From Lewinellaceae bacterium (GTDB lineage: Bacteria; Bacteroidota; Bacteroidia; Chitinophagales; Saprospiraceae): 64,000 nt of DNA. How positions within the stretch are numbered: the first letter of the stretch is position 1; each line of letters begins with the position of its first letter. Shown here one piece after another: positions 42,137 through 49,936 of this stretch. The stretch covers positions 302,826 to 366,825 of the forward strand of contig JADJSY010000083.1 of the NCBI GenBank assembly GCA_016711435.1. The letters run 5' to 3'. Under the pieces are notes generated by a model. That model searched no databases. It was not told the DNA's origin and saw only the letters and a program-made list of their open reading frames with translations. The position numbers and the translations under genes were made by a program.

Positions 42137-42452
42137 GAAAGTGAGAGGTGAGGCAAAGTCCTTTGGCATTTGGTTGGATTGGGCATGGTCGAAGTCCAGG
42201 CCTGAAGTCGAGAATCGTGTTTGGTGTTTGGTGTTTAGTGTTTGCGCTCCGCGTTTGGCAGTAGTTGATATTTTGGTCGAATTTTCGCAAATGCCAAACG
42301 CGAAGCGCCCGAAACACTAAACACCAAACACCATACACGATTAACGATTACAGGCCTGAAAACCCATGCCCAAATCCAACCAAATGCCAAAGGGGATGTC
42401 TCTCACCTCTCACCTCTCACCTCTCACCTCTCACTTCTCACTTCTCACTTCT
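42122..42452. repeat. About 330-bp concentric palindromic element, copy B
   Basis: Same nested design as 35812-36121: GTGAGAGGTGAGG words outside, a stem around TTTGGCATTTGGTTGGAT / ATCCAACCAAATGCCAAA, AGGCCTGAA flanks, GTGTTTGGTGTTTAG words, GCCAAACGCGAAGCGCCCG, and the 39-nt core at 42257-42295 in the opposite orientation (36 of 39 identical). It starts inside the upp stop region and ends inside the C1-peptidase stop region. Confidence 0.92.
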
Positions 42453-43594
42453 AATTTCTGCCTTACCGCTGCCGGAATCGCGTCTTTATGGACCATAATC
42501 GACATGGTTTTGAACCGGAAATAAGGTTGGGAGACGTACAGATAGCCGTTCATCTCCTTTTTTACCGTTCCCCAGGAATTTTTCACCGTATAGTATTTGG
42601 TACCTGTCTGGTCGGACACCATGCCGACAATGTGCATCCCGTGGTCGTCGGTGGTTGTGAGTTCGTCAAAGGCCGCCTGCCGTTCTTCGGCACTTATGAT
42701 TTTTTCTTTTGCAGGCGCCTTCCACAGGGAATCGCGTTCGGCCTGGCTCATATCGTCCCAGGGTTTTGCAGGCATGAGCGCGAGGCCCTCCTTGGCTGAA
42801 AACGTTTTTTCACTGACATCCGTGGCCCAGGCGACTGTGTAGCCTTTATTCACAGCGTTTTCGGCAATCTGGCAGAATTCGTCCAGCGGCAAATTGTAAA
42901 ACATCCCGTTCGACCAGTTATCCGATACTTCCAGCACAAAAGGTTTGTAATACGGATGGTGGGTGTAGGAGGTCAGGGCCACGTAGTCGTCGAGGTTCAG
43001 CCCCAGGCTATTGAAATAACTGAGCGGCGTATGTTGTTTACCGCTGACAGTGAAGGTTTCCGGCGGCGCGCCCATGTAACCGTCAAGTGCTCCGGTATAT
43101 GCTTTTCTCCACTGGGGACTGAGTTTGCCGTCGGGCAGTTTATGCAGCGCATCCACGATGGCTTTCAGCACTGCTTCCATTTCGCCGTGTACGGGTTTGT
43201 CCTGCCCGGCCGGGAAACCGCTATACACGGATTGGGGCGTCATGCCATATTTACGGATCAGATTGATGACGTCGTGGTTTTCGGCGCCCTGACTGAAAGC
43301 CGCCGCACCCTGGCGACGCAGGTAATTGTCGGCCCGATCCAGATAACCGGCGCGTACCACAAACATTTCACTCAGATCATACTGACCTTTGCCCATGCGC
43401 ATCAGTTCACTTTCAAAAAAAGAGTTGGTTGAAAACACCCAGCAGGTACTTGATTTGAACTGGTTTTTAACATCCGTAGCGTCCATTTTTTTTAGGACAT
43501 TGAATTTGTAACCGTTTATTTCGGTCGGTAATTCCTGGGCCATCAAAGCCGAAATAAACAGGAAGAAGAAAATAATAGAGCAGGCTTTTTTCAT
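42431..43594 (-). CDS. Secreted C1-family cysteine peptidase (bleomycin hydrolase-like)
   Basis: A 387-residue papain-fold peptidase with signal peptide (ending ALMAQ). Catalytic Cys51 is in SSTCWVFS, His in DDHGMHIVG, Asn in VKNSWG. The insertions and order match the aminopeptidase C / bleomycin hydrolase group, but the signal peptide makes it extracytoplasmic, as often in Bacteroidota. The last few residues (EVRSEK) are encoded by CTTCTCAC words of element B, so the true C-terminus may have been extended by the repeat. Confidence 0.88.
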   Translation of the reverse strand: MKKACSIIFFFLFISALMAQELPTEINGYKFNVLKKMDATDVKNQFKSSTCWVFSTNSFFESELMRMGKGQYDLSEMFVVRAGYLDRADNYLRRQGAAAFSQGAENHDVINLIRKYGMTPQSVYSGFPAGQDKPVHGEMEAVLKAIVDALHKLPDGKLSPQWRKAYTGALDGYMGAPPETFTVSGKQHTPLSYFNSLGLNLDDYVALTSYTHHPYYKPFVLEVSDNWSNGMFYNLPLDEFCQIAENAVNKGYTVAWATDVSEKTFSAKEGLALMPAKPWDDMSQAERDSLWKAPAKEKIISAEERQAAFDELTTTDDHGMHIVGMVSDQTGTKYYTVKNSWGTVKKEMNGYLYVSQPYFRFKTMSIMVHKDAIPAAVRQKLEVRSEK

Positions 43595-43618
43595 GATTTG
43601 GAAGAATAGAAAGTGAGA

Positions 43619-43717
43619 GTTTGATGGTTTGAAAGGTTTGATGGTTTGAGGTGGTAACTCTTGGCTTAAGTTATCACCTCAAACCATCAAACCTTTCAAA
43701 CCATCAAACCTATCAAC
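43619..43717. repeat. Word-array hairpin, TTTGATGGTTTGAAAGG family
   Basis: TTTGATGGTTTGAAAGG words pair with AAACCATCAAACCTTTC words; the core GAGGTGGTAACTCTTGGCTT / AAGTTATCACCTC resembles the core at 23007 and 47413. It separates the C1 peptidase from the divergent OmpA gene. Confidence 0.88.
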
Positions 43718-43803
43718 CTTTATTAAAAATTTGCCCCGGAAAAATAAAAATACCCGCGGAGCACTTTTCTTTTGTTCGATATTTCCGCTTAAAACGACCC
43801 TCA

Positions 43804-44861
43804 ATGAAGAGCATAGTCCCTTTTATGTTGTGTTTCGGGCTGTCAGTAACCCTCCAGGCCCAGTCTCTTTTCGATTCGCTGTACAGCGCTTCCTATGTGG
43901 AGGTGTATTTTGCAACAGGAAAAGCCGACCTGAATGCCGAAGCGCTCGGCATATTGGATAGCATGGCGCGTTTGTTTACGACCAACGAAAGGTTCCGGCT
44001 GCTACGCATCACAGCGCACACGGATTCCATCGGAGAAAAAGGCAACAATGAATCTCTCGCTACGCGGCGAGCCGCAGCCGTCCGTGCAGCCCTGGTACAA
44101 CGCGGCGTGGCAGCCGAAAAAATTCAGACCAGGGCTTATGGCGAGCGTAGCCCGGTGATGCCCAACAGCACTGAATCGGGGCGGCAACGCAACCGAAGGG
44201 CAACGGTGGAAGCCGTGCTGGCCGTGCCGATGACTACCTTTAAAGGTCAAATCAGGGATCGCGATACCGGGAAAGGCATCGAGGCGCTGGTGAGCTTCCG
44301 CTCCAAAACGCGTATGGATTCGACCCGCACGGATTCGACCGGAAACTATGCCGTTCGGTTGCCCAAAGATTCCGTTGTTAAGGTCGAAGCCGTTGCAAAA
44401 AAATACTTTTTTGAAGATTTCACCACGCGCATTTTCGGCAGCCCGGAACTGTACAAAAAATACAAAATCAATACGGATATTGAACTACCACCCGCCAAAC
44501 CGGGTGAAAAAGCCGTGCTGCGCAACCTCTTTTTTGTAGGCGACCAGGCTGTTTTGCTCAAAATGTCGGAACCGGAGCTGCCCAAAATTTTAAAGTTCAT
44601 GCAGATTAATTCCGATCTGCGTGTGGAAATTGCAGGCCATATCAACAAGCCCGGTAAACCCGTCCCGGAACCGGAGCCGGATGAAATGGCGCTCTCTATC
44701 AATCGCGCCCGTGTCATATATGATTACCTGCTAAAAAACGGCGTTACTGCGGAACGTTTGCGCTTTAAAGGGTACGGCAACTCGGAAATGATGTTCCCGA
44801 ATGCTGTCAGTCCCAAGGAATCGGAACAAAACAGGCGGGTGGAAATCAGGTACTGCAATAG
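43804..44861 (+). CDS. OmpA-family protein with two OmpA-like domains, frameshift at end
   Basis: About 352 residues: signal peptide (MKSIVPFMLCFGL to LQAQ), an OmpA-like peptidoglycan-binding domain (about 25-140; VYFATGKADLNAEA, ITAHTDSIG, RQRNRRATVEA), a middle beta-sandwich DTGKGIEALVSF linked to TDSTGNYAVRLP (carboxypeptidase-regulatory-like), and a second OmpA-like domain ending EQNRRVEIR. As sequenced the frame runs on to 45660 antisense to uvrD. One added G at 44849-44850 gives RVLQ and a stop at 44861, the normal OmpA ending. The start was set at 43804 by the signal peptide. Confidence 0.85.
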
Positions 44862-44867
44862 CCAAAT

Positions 44868-44925
44868 ACCAAACCATGCCAAAGGCAAAGCGCCCCAAAC
44901 ACTAAACACCACACACCACACACTA
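44868..44925. repeat. CCAAACACTAAACACC word array
   Basis: A single-arm array (AAACCATGCCAAAGGC, then CCCCAAACACTAAACACCAC) between the convergent ompA and uvrD, same family as the inner part of elements A and B and of 47247-47347. Confidence 0.8.
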
Positions 44926-47235
44926 CACCACTTGCAATTTTGCAAATTTCAACACTATCCGCCGCTCCGACATCTCGTCGTTTTTGAATTGAATCGTGGC
45001 TACTTTGTTGTCTTTCGGGCCTTCGACGTTACTGACTTTACCTTCCCCGAATTTCAGGTGCAGCACCGTCACGCCGGGCACAATATCTTCCGGCGGCGAC
45101 ACTTTAAAATCGGCGGGCGCTTGCATGGGCATTGCACTTTTGGCGGCAGCGCGCAGGCGCGGGTTGGCAAAGTTGCCGCTGATACTGGCGCGGGCCGGGG
45201 TCGGGTCGTAGCCGGGCGCTTGTGCGCGGGCATTGCCGATACCTCCCAGAAATTCAAAGTGTTCGGTACCGATTTCTTCCAGAAAACGGGAAGGCTCGCT
45301 CACCCTGATTTGCCCGAAACGATAGCGGTTTTGGGCAAAGGAAATGGTGAGAAACTCTTTGGCGCGGGTAATGGCGACATAGAACAGGCGGCGCTCTTCA
45401 TCCAGGCCGTTGGCTTCTTCCAAAGCCATAAAGGAAGGGAAAAGGTTTTCCTCCATGCCCGTCACAAAAATACTTCTGTATTCCAGGCCTTTTGCGGCGT
45501 GTATACTCATGAGGGTAATATGATCACCGTTGTCGTTTTTTTCATCCGCATCGGTCAGCAGGGTAATCGTTTGCAGATAAGCGGCGAGGGAGCGGTCGGT
45601 ATCCTGTCCGCCCATTTCGGCGAAATCGGGCGCGGGTGCCATATCAGGTTTGCTGTCTGAAAATTCGGCGATGGCATCCAAAACGGCATTTACGTTTTCG
45701 AGGCGACCGATACCTTCCGGGCTGGTATCGCCTTTCAACTGGTCGAGCAGACCCGATTTGCGGAGAATATCTGCAGCAAGTTTGAAGGCGGAGTCCGCTC
45801 CGGCCCGGCGTTGCCAGTCTTCCACCATGTGCCGGAAAGTAGCGAGCGATTTGCGGGCGCGCTCCGTAATGTCCAGGGTCGGGAGCATCATGGCCTCCCA
45901 CATGGTGAGGCTGTTGCTGCCGGCCAATGCGCTGAGTTTGTCCACCGTGGCGTCGCTGATGCCCCGGGTGGGGAAATTGATCACACGGCGCAGGGCCTCT
46001 TCATCGCGGGGGTTGACGGACAGGCGGAGGTAGGCCACAAAATCCTTTACCTCCTTGCGCTGGTAAAACGACAGGCCGCCGAACACGCGGTAGTTCAGGT
46101 TGAGTTTGCGCAGGTGTTCTTCAAATTTCCGGCTTTGTGAGTTGGTGCGGTACAGGATCGCGATTTCGGAATTGGCCAGATGATACCGGTGTTTGTGTTC
46201 CAGGATCAGGTCGGCCACACGGCGGCCTTCCTCATCGTCTGTCACACATTTCAGCAGTTTGATTTTGTGGCGGTCCTCCTTGTCGGTCCAGATGGTTTTG
46301 GGCAGCTGGCGGCGGTTGTAAGAAATGACCTCGTTAGCAGCCGACACGATATGGTGCGTGCTGCGGTAATTTTGTTCGAGTTTGAAGGTTTTCAGGGTAG
46401 GGTAGTCCTTTTCAAAATCGAGGATATTGTCAATGGTGGCGCCGCGAAAGGCATAAATACTCTGGGCGTCGTCGCCCACGACAAATATATTTTCCGGACT
46501 TCCCGGGTATTTCACCAGCCGGCGCAGGATGGCGTATTGCAGGAAATTGGTATCCTGAAACTCGTCGACGTGGATGTATTTGAATTTCTTATGGTATTTT
46601 TCCAGCACGTTGCCCGGGTTGTCGCGAAACAGCCGGTACAACTGGAACAGCAGGTCGTCGAAGTCCATAGCGCCCGAGCGCTGGCAGCGGGCTACGTATT
46701 TTTCATAAATATCGACGATGTACGGGCGTTTGGCGGCCCGGTCCTGCTGCATCATGTCGGCATTCTCCCGGTAGGCTTTCGGCGTAATCAGGTTGCTTTT
46801 CGACAGTGAGATGCGCGAACGAATGGCAGAGGCATTGTACGTATTGGTATCGAGGTTCATTTCCTTGATAATCGCCCGCAACACACTCGTAGTATCATCC
46901 GTGTCGTATATAGTAAAGGAAGCGGGGTAGCCGATTTTGGTAGCTTCGGCCCGGAGGATGCGGGCGAAAATGGAGTGAAACGTGCCTGCCCACACCTGCT
47001 GCGCTTTCGGCCCCACCACTTTTTCAATGCGGTCCTTCATTTCGCGCGCCGACTTATTGGTAAACGTGAGGGTCAGGATTTCCCAGGGTTTTACATTGTT
47101 TTCCAATAAATGTGCGATGCGATACGTGAGCACCCGCGTTTTGCCGGAGCCAGGCCCTGCAATCACTAATACCGGCCCTTCCGTGGTGGTGACGGCGGCG
47201 CGCTGTACGGCATTGAGTTCGTCGAGATAAGTCAT
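44923..47235 (-). CDS. UvrD/PcrA-type DNA helicase
   Basis: A 770-residue superfamily-1A 3'-5' helicase. Motif I is AGPGSGKTRVL (near residue 26), motif II DEFQDTN, motif III GDDAQSIYAFRGA, motif IV QNYRSTHHI, motif V MSIHAAKGLEY, and motif VI VAITRAKEFL. The C-terminal about 65 residues (PGVTVLHLKFGEGKVSNVEG) form the PcrA/UvrD tail that contacts RNA polymerase. It acts in excision repair and in removing protein roadblocks. A GTGTTTGG word-array hairpin lies in its leader, directly before the start. Confidence 0.95.
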   Translation of the reverse strand: MTYLDELNAVQRAAVTTTEGPVLVIAGPGSGKTRVLTYRIAHLLENNVKPWEILTLTFTNKSAREMKDRIEKVVGPKAQQVWAGTFHSIFARILRAEATKIGYPASFTIYDTDDTTSVLRAIIKEMNLDTNTYNASAIRSRISLSKSNLITPKAYRENADMMQQDRAAKRPYIVDIYEKYVARCQRSGAMDFDDLLFQLYRLFRDNPGNVLEKYHKKFKYIHVDEFQDTNFLQYAILRRLVKYPGSPENIFVVGDDAQSIYAFRGATIDNILDFEKDYPTLKTFKLEQNYRSTHHIVSAANEVISYNRRQLPKTIWTDKEDRHKIKLLKCVTDDEEGRRVADLILEHKHRYHLANSEIAILYRTNSQSRKFEEHLRKLNLNYRVFGGLSFYQRKEVKDFVAYLRLSVNPRDEEALRRVINFPTRGISDATVDKLSALAGSNSLTMWEAMMLPTLDITERARKSLATFRHMVEDWQRRAGADSAFKLAADILRKSGLLDQLKGDTSPEGIGRLENVNAVLDAIAEFSDSKPDMAPAPDFAEMGGQDTDRSLAAYLQTITLLTDADEKNDNGDHITLMSIHAAKGLEYRSIFVTGMEENLFPSFMALEEANGLDEERRLFYVAITRAKEFLTISFAQNRYRFGQIRVSEPSRFLEEIGTEHFEFLGGIGNARAQAPGYDPTPARASISGNFANPRLRAAAKSAMPMQAPADFKVSPPEDIVPGVTVLHLKFGEGKVSNVEGPKDNKVATIQFKNDEMSERRIVLKFAKLQVV

Positions 47236-47246
47236 GGCGGCGATGT

Positions 47247-47347
47247 GTTTGGTGTATGGTGTTTAGTGTTTAGGGGTTCTTCGCCTAAGGCATGGTTCGT
47301 AGTTTAGGCGAAGAACCCCCAAACACGAAACACCATACACCAAACAC
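47247..47347. repeat. Word-array hairpin, GTGTTTGGTGTTTAG family
   Basis: GTGTTTGGTGTATGGTGTTT words pair with AAACACCATACACC words. The core GGGGTTCTTCGCCTAA pairs with TTAGGCGAAGAACCCC. It lies in the uvrD leader, between uvrD and its -7 candidate at 47360. Confidence 0.9.
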
Positions 47348-47359
47348 ACAATAACGTCG

Positions 47360-47367
47360 CGAAGGTA
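47360..47367 (-). promoter_or_regulatory. Weak -7 element for uvrD
   Basis: On the minus strand TACCTTCG, one mismatch from TAnnTTTG, 125 nt before the uvrD start. If used, the hairpin at 47247-47347 is transcribed in the leader. Confidence 0.35.
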
Positions 47368-47412
47368 CAAGGGCCGGGCGGGTGTTGAAAGTAATTTTAA
47401 ATAAAATGTTTG

Positions 47413-47526
47413 GAATGGTTATCGGTTATTAGTTATCGGTGTTATCAGTGGTTGCTCTTGGCTAAGTTCAATGATCAAGCCAAGAGCAACCACACTGATA
47501 ACGGATAACCGATAACCGATAACTTT
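47413..47526. repeat. Word-array hairpin with GTGGTTGCTCTTGGC core
   Basis: GGTTATCGGTTATTAGTTAT words pair with GATAACGGATAACCGATAAC words; the inner core GTGGTTGCTCTTGGCT pairs exactly with AGCCAAGAGCAACCAC. Second hairpin in the divergent uvrD/sigma gap, followed by TTTTT. Confidence 0.92.
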
Positions 47527-47587
47527 TTAAAGTCCCATACAACCCTTTCCCTTTCCCTCCCCTTCTTATAATATACAAATCACAGGA

Positions 47588-48127
47588 ATGACGGAAGCCC
47601 AATTGATAGCAGATTGTCAAAGGAACGACCGCAGGGCGCAAAAAGTCCTGTATAATCGCTATTCCAGGGCTATGTATAGCACAACTTTCCGCTTGCTCGG
47701 CGATACAGACCTGGCAGCGGAGGCATTGCAGGACGGTTTTTTACAGGTGTTTACACATATCGGAGGATTTGAAGGGCGCAGCACACTGGGCGCCTGGATC
47801 AAAAAAATAATGGTGCGCACTGCTATCGCGGCCCTGCGTAAAAAGCGGCTGTTAACGGAAAGTTTTAACGAAAGTCATGATCGCCAGGCGTTGGATTGGG
47901 GTATGGAGGCCATCGACGCCGAATACCTGGAAAAGGCTATTCTTCAACTGCCCGACGGCTATCGCGCTATTTTTTTGCTGGCGGAAGTGGAAGGATACAC
48001 GCACCGCGAAATTGCAGTGCTGCTGGATATTTCGGAAGGAACGTCCAAGTCGCAATTGTGGAACGCCAAAAAGCGCCTGCGCGCGCTGCTGGCCGGGCAA
48101 ACAAGTTTTCAAAAAACAGGATCGTGA
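47588..48127 (+). CDS. ECF-type RNA polymerase sigma factor
   Basis: A 179-residue sigma-70 family factor with only regions 2 and 4. Region 2 runs from TEAQLIADCQ to AALRKK, with the -10-reading helix around LAAEALQDGFLQVF. Region 4 (about 118-170) ends in the helix-turn-helix around THREIAVLLDISEGTSKSQL. Its stop overlaps the next gene's ATG by one base, so it is coupled to a membrane-bound putative anti-sigma. Regulon unknown; the surface protein downstream is the obvious candidate. Confidence 0.93.
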   Translation: MTEAQLIADCQRNDRRAQKVLYNRYSRAMYSTTFRLLGDTDLAAEALQDGFLQVFTHIGGFEGRSTLGAWIKKIMVRTAIAALRKKRLLTESFNESHDRQALDWGMEAIDAEYLEKAILQLPDGYRAIFLLAEVEGYTHREIAVLLDISEGTSKSQLWNAKKRLRALLAGQTSFQKTGS

Positions 48128-48756
48128 TGTCGGAAAAAAATAAAAATATCCTTCGGGATGCTTTGATAAGGCTACCCGGACACGATGCCCCGGAAATGGT
48201 GTGGCCGCAACTGGAAGCGGACCTGCACCTGCAAGCCGCTATCGATTCCAATATCCCGCTGCTGCCGGAACATCAGCCGCCGGATTCGGTCTGGGCCAGT
48301 CTTGATGTACAAATAAGTAGCGCCAAACTAAGCCCCCCAAAACTGGTTGTAGCCCGAATGTGGCCGATATGGGCCGCTGCGGCTTCCATCTGTTTGTTGT
48401 TGTGTGCGGTGTGGTTCATGAAGTCGTCCGGCAGCGAAGGCCGGGAGGAAATGTCGATCCGTTACAGCGAAGAAAAAGCAGATAATGTTTTGCTGGCCGT
48501 TATCCGTGAGCCGGAAGACGAAGCCTTTCAACTGCTGGAAGAAATTTGCCGGCAACCGGCGCCCGTATGCAAAGACCCCGAATTTATAGCGTTAAAAGCC
48601 GAACTCGATGAACTCACCAGCGCCAAATCGGAACTGCGCGAAGCCATGGGATTGTATGAAACCGACACCGAACTCAACGAACAACTTACCCGCATCGAAC
48701 GCGAGCGCTCCGAACTGCTCCGCAGGATGATGATGCTCAACACAAATTGGTTTTGA
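48127..48756 (+). CDS. Putative membrane anti-sigma factor
   Basis: A 209-residue protein with a polar N-terminal cytoplasmic part (1-78), one membrane helix (about 79-97, PIWAAAASICLLLCAV) and an extracytoplasmic coiled-coil region (about 150-205, rich in Glu, Leu, Arg). No typical zinc anti-sigma (HxxxCxxC) motif is visible, so the role rests on gene order: it overlaps the ECF sigma stop (TGATG). The start at 48127 was taken because the longer frame from 47896 lies inside the sigma gene. Confidence 0.7.
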   Translation: MSEKNKNILRDALIRLPGHDAPEMVWPQLEADLHLQAAIDSNIPLLPEHQPPDSVWASLDVQISSAKLSPPKLVVARMWPIWAAAASICLLLCAVWFMKSSGSEGREEMSIRYSEEKADNVLLAVIREPEDEAFQLLEEICRQPAPVCKDPEFIALKAELDELTSAKSELREAMGLYETDTELNEQLTRIERERSELLRRMMMLNTNWF

Positions 48757-48863
48757 ACGAGAAGGTGGAATAACCCATTGATTATCAATGCTATCTCAAC
48801 TATCAACGTTCTCAACCTCTCAACGTTCATTAGAACCTGTCCACCAACATCTAAATTTTTGAT

Positions 48864-49748
48864 ATGAGACATACCTTGCTCCTCCTTGGTGTACTAACGG
48901 GGCTGGCCGGCGCATTAAACGCGCAAACCACCCTGCAGGTAGCCACCAAAAATATCCGCAAAACGGTCGCCTGGAAACCCGGCCTCGAAGTCTGGATCAA
49001 CTGCGAAAAAGCGGAAGTGGAAGTGCTGCCCTCCAGTGGAAATACCATTCAGATCAGCGCCGAATTGAGCGCGCGGCATCCCAGCGCCGATTCGGCGGCC
49101 ATCGACCTGAAAGCCTGGCAGTTTGTGGTCAGCACAGTCGGCAAAAAAATATACGTCCGGGCGTATATCGGATTAAAATCCGGCGCCCAAGCGCCGCACT
49201 CCAGCCTCAAAGCAGTGCTGAAATTGAGCGTGCCCGGCAATTGCCCGGTGGATATTTCCAATAAATTCGGTAAAGCCCACCTGGAAAAACTCGACGGTGC
49301 GATCGGCTTACACGGCGAATTTTGCTCTTTTGAACTCGTACAACTCGGCGGCAAAATCGACCTGGAAAGCCGTTTCGGCAACGTCGAAGGCCGCCATTTG
49401 TCCGGACCGGTCAATATGCAGGTCAAAAGAGCCGACATCGCGCTCAGCGGCCTGCGCAATTCCTGCCGTTTGAAAAGTGAATACGGCCAGGTGACCCTCG
49501 AAACCACCGATCAAACGGGCGACGTATCGGTCGTAAGCACAAAATCGGACATCACCCTGCGCGCTGCCGGCCCCCTGCGGCACAGTTACAATTTGCGCAA
49601 CACTTACGGTGTCGTTTCCATCGATCAGGACCTGCCTTTTCAGTACAGCAACCCGGATAAAAATACCCGGCAGGCTTTATTTAAAAGTACGAACAGCCAT
49701 AAACTTATCCAGGTGGAAGCGCAGTTCGGGCGCATTCTGCTGCGCTGA
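48864..49748 (+). CDS. Secreted DUF4097-like beta-helix/adhesin-type protein
   Basis: A 294-residue protein with a signal peptide (ending ALNAQ). Repeating strands such as ISNKFGKAHLEKLDG, LESRFGNVEGRHLSG and KSEYGQVTLETTDQ follow the short-repeat pattern (xxFGxVxxxxLxG) of DUF4097 putative adhesins. It is the third gene of the sigma/anti-sigma set, 107 nt behind the anti-sigma, and could be a regulated envelope protein or co-sensor. Function not proven. Confidence 0.72.
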   Translation: MRHTLLLLGVLTGLAGALNAQTTLQVATKNIRKTVAWKPGLEVWINCEKAEVEVLPSSGNTIQISAELSARHPSADSAAIDLKAWQFVVSTVGKKIYVRAYIGLKSGAQAPHSSLKAVLKLSVPGNCPVDISNKFGKAHLEKLDGAIGLHGEFCSFELVQLGGKIDLESRFGNVEGRHLSGPVNMQVKRADIALSGLRNSCRLKSEYGQVTLETTDQTGDVSVVSTKSDITLRAAGPLRHSYNLRNTYGVVSIDQDLPFQYSNPDKNTRQALFKSTNSHKLIQVEAQFGRILLR

Positions 49749-49749
49749 T

Positions 49750-49932
49750 CCAGTTATCAACACGGATAACCAATTTCCACTGAGTAGTTATCGGTTATCA
49801 GTTATCGGTGTTGATACTCAAGCATTTGTAAAGAATTTAAACGAAACTAATCAGCACTGCATCTTCTGTAACTCATTGACTAACATTGCCTTTTGCCCTT
49901 TGCAATTTTGCCTTTTTACTTAACGGATAACT
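49750..49932. repeat. Dispersed 70-bp repeat, copy 4, with flanking word arrays
   Basis: GATAACCAATTTCC, then GTTATCGGTTATCAGTTATC words, GATACTCAAGCATTTGTAAA and an A/T-rich tail ending AACTAAT (49785-49852). A TTTTGCCCTTTGCAATTTTG word array (about 49888-49920) and ACGGATAACTACTA follow, the last directly before the next start. Confidence 0.85.
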
Positions 49933-49936
49933 ACTA

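Noticed and set aside
42137..42320. C-terminal extension of Upp
   Set aside because: It translates the palindromic element; explained by one missing G.
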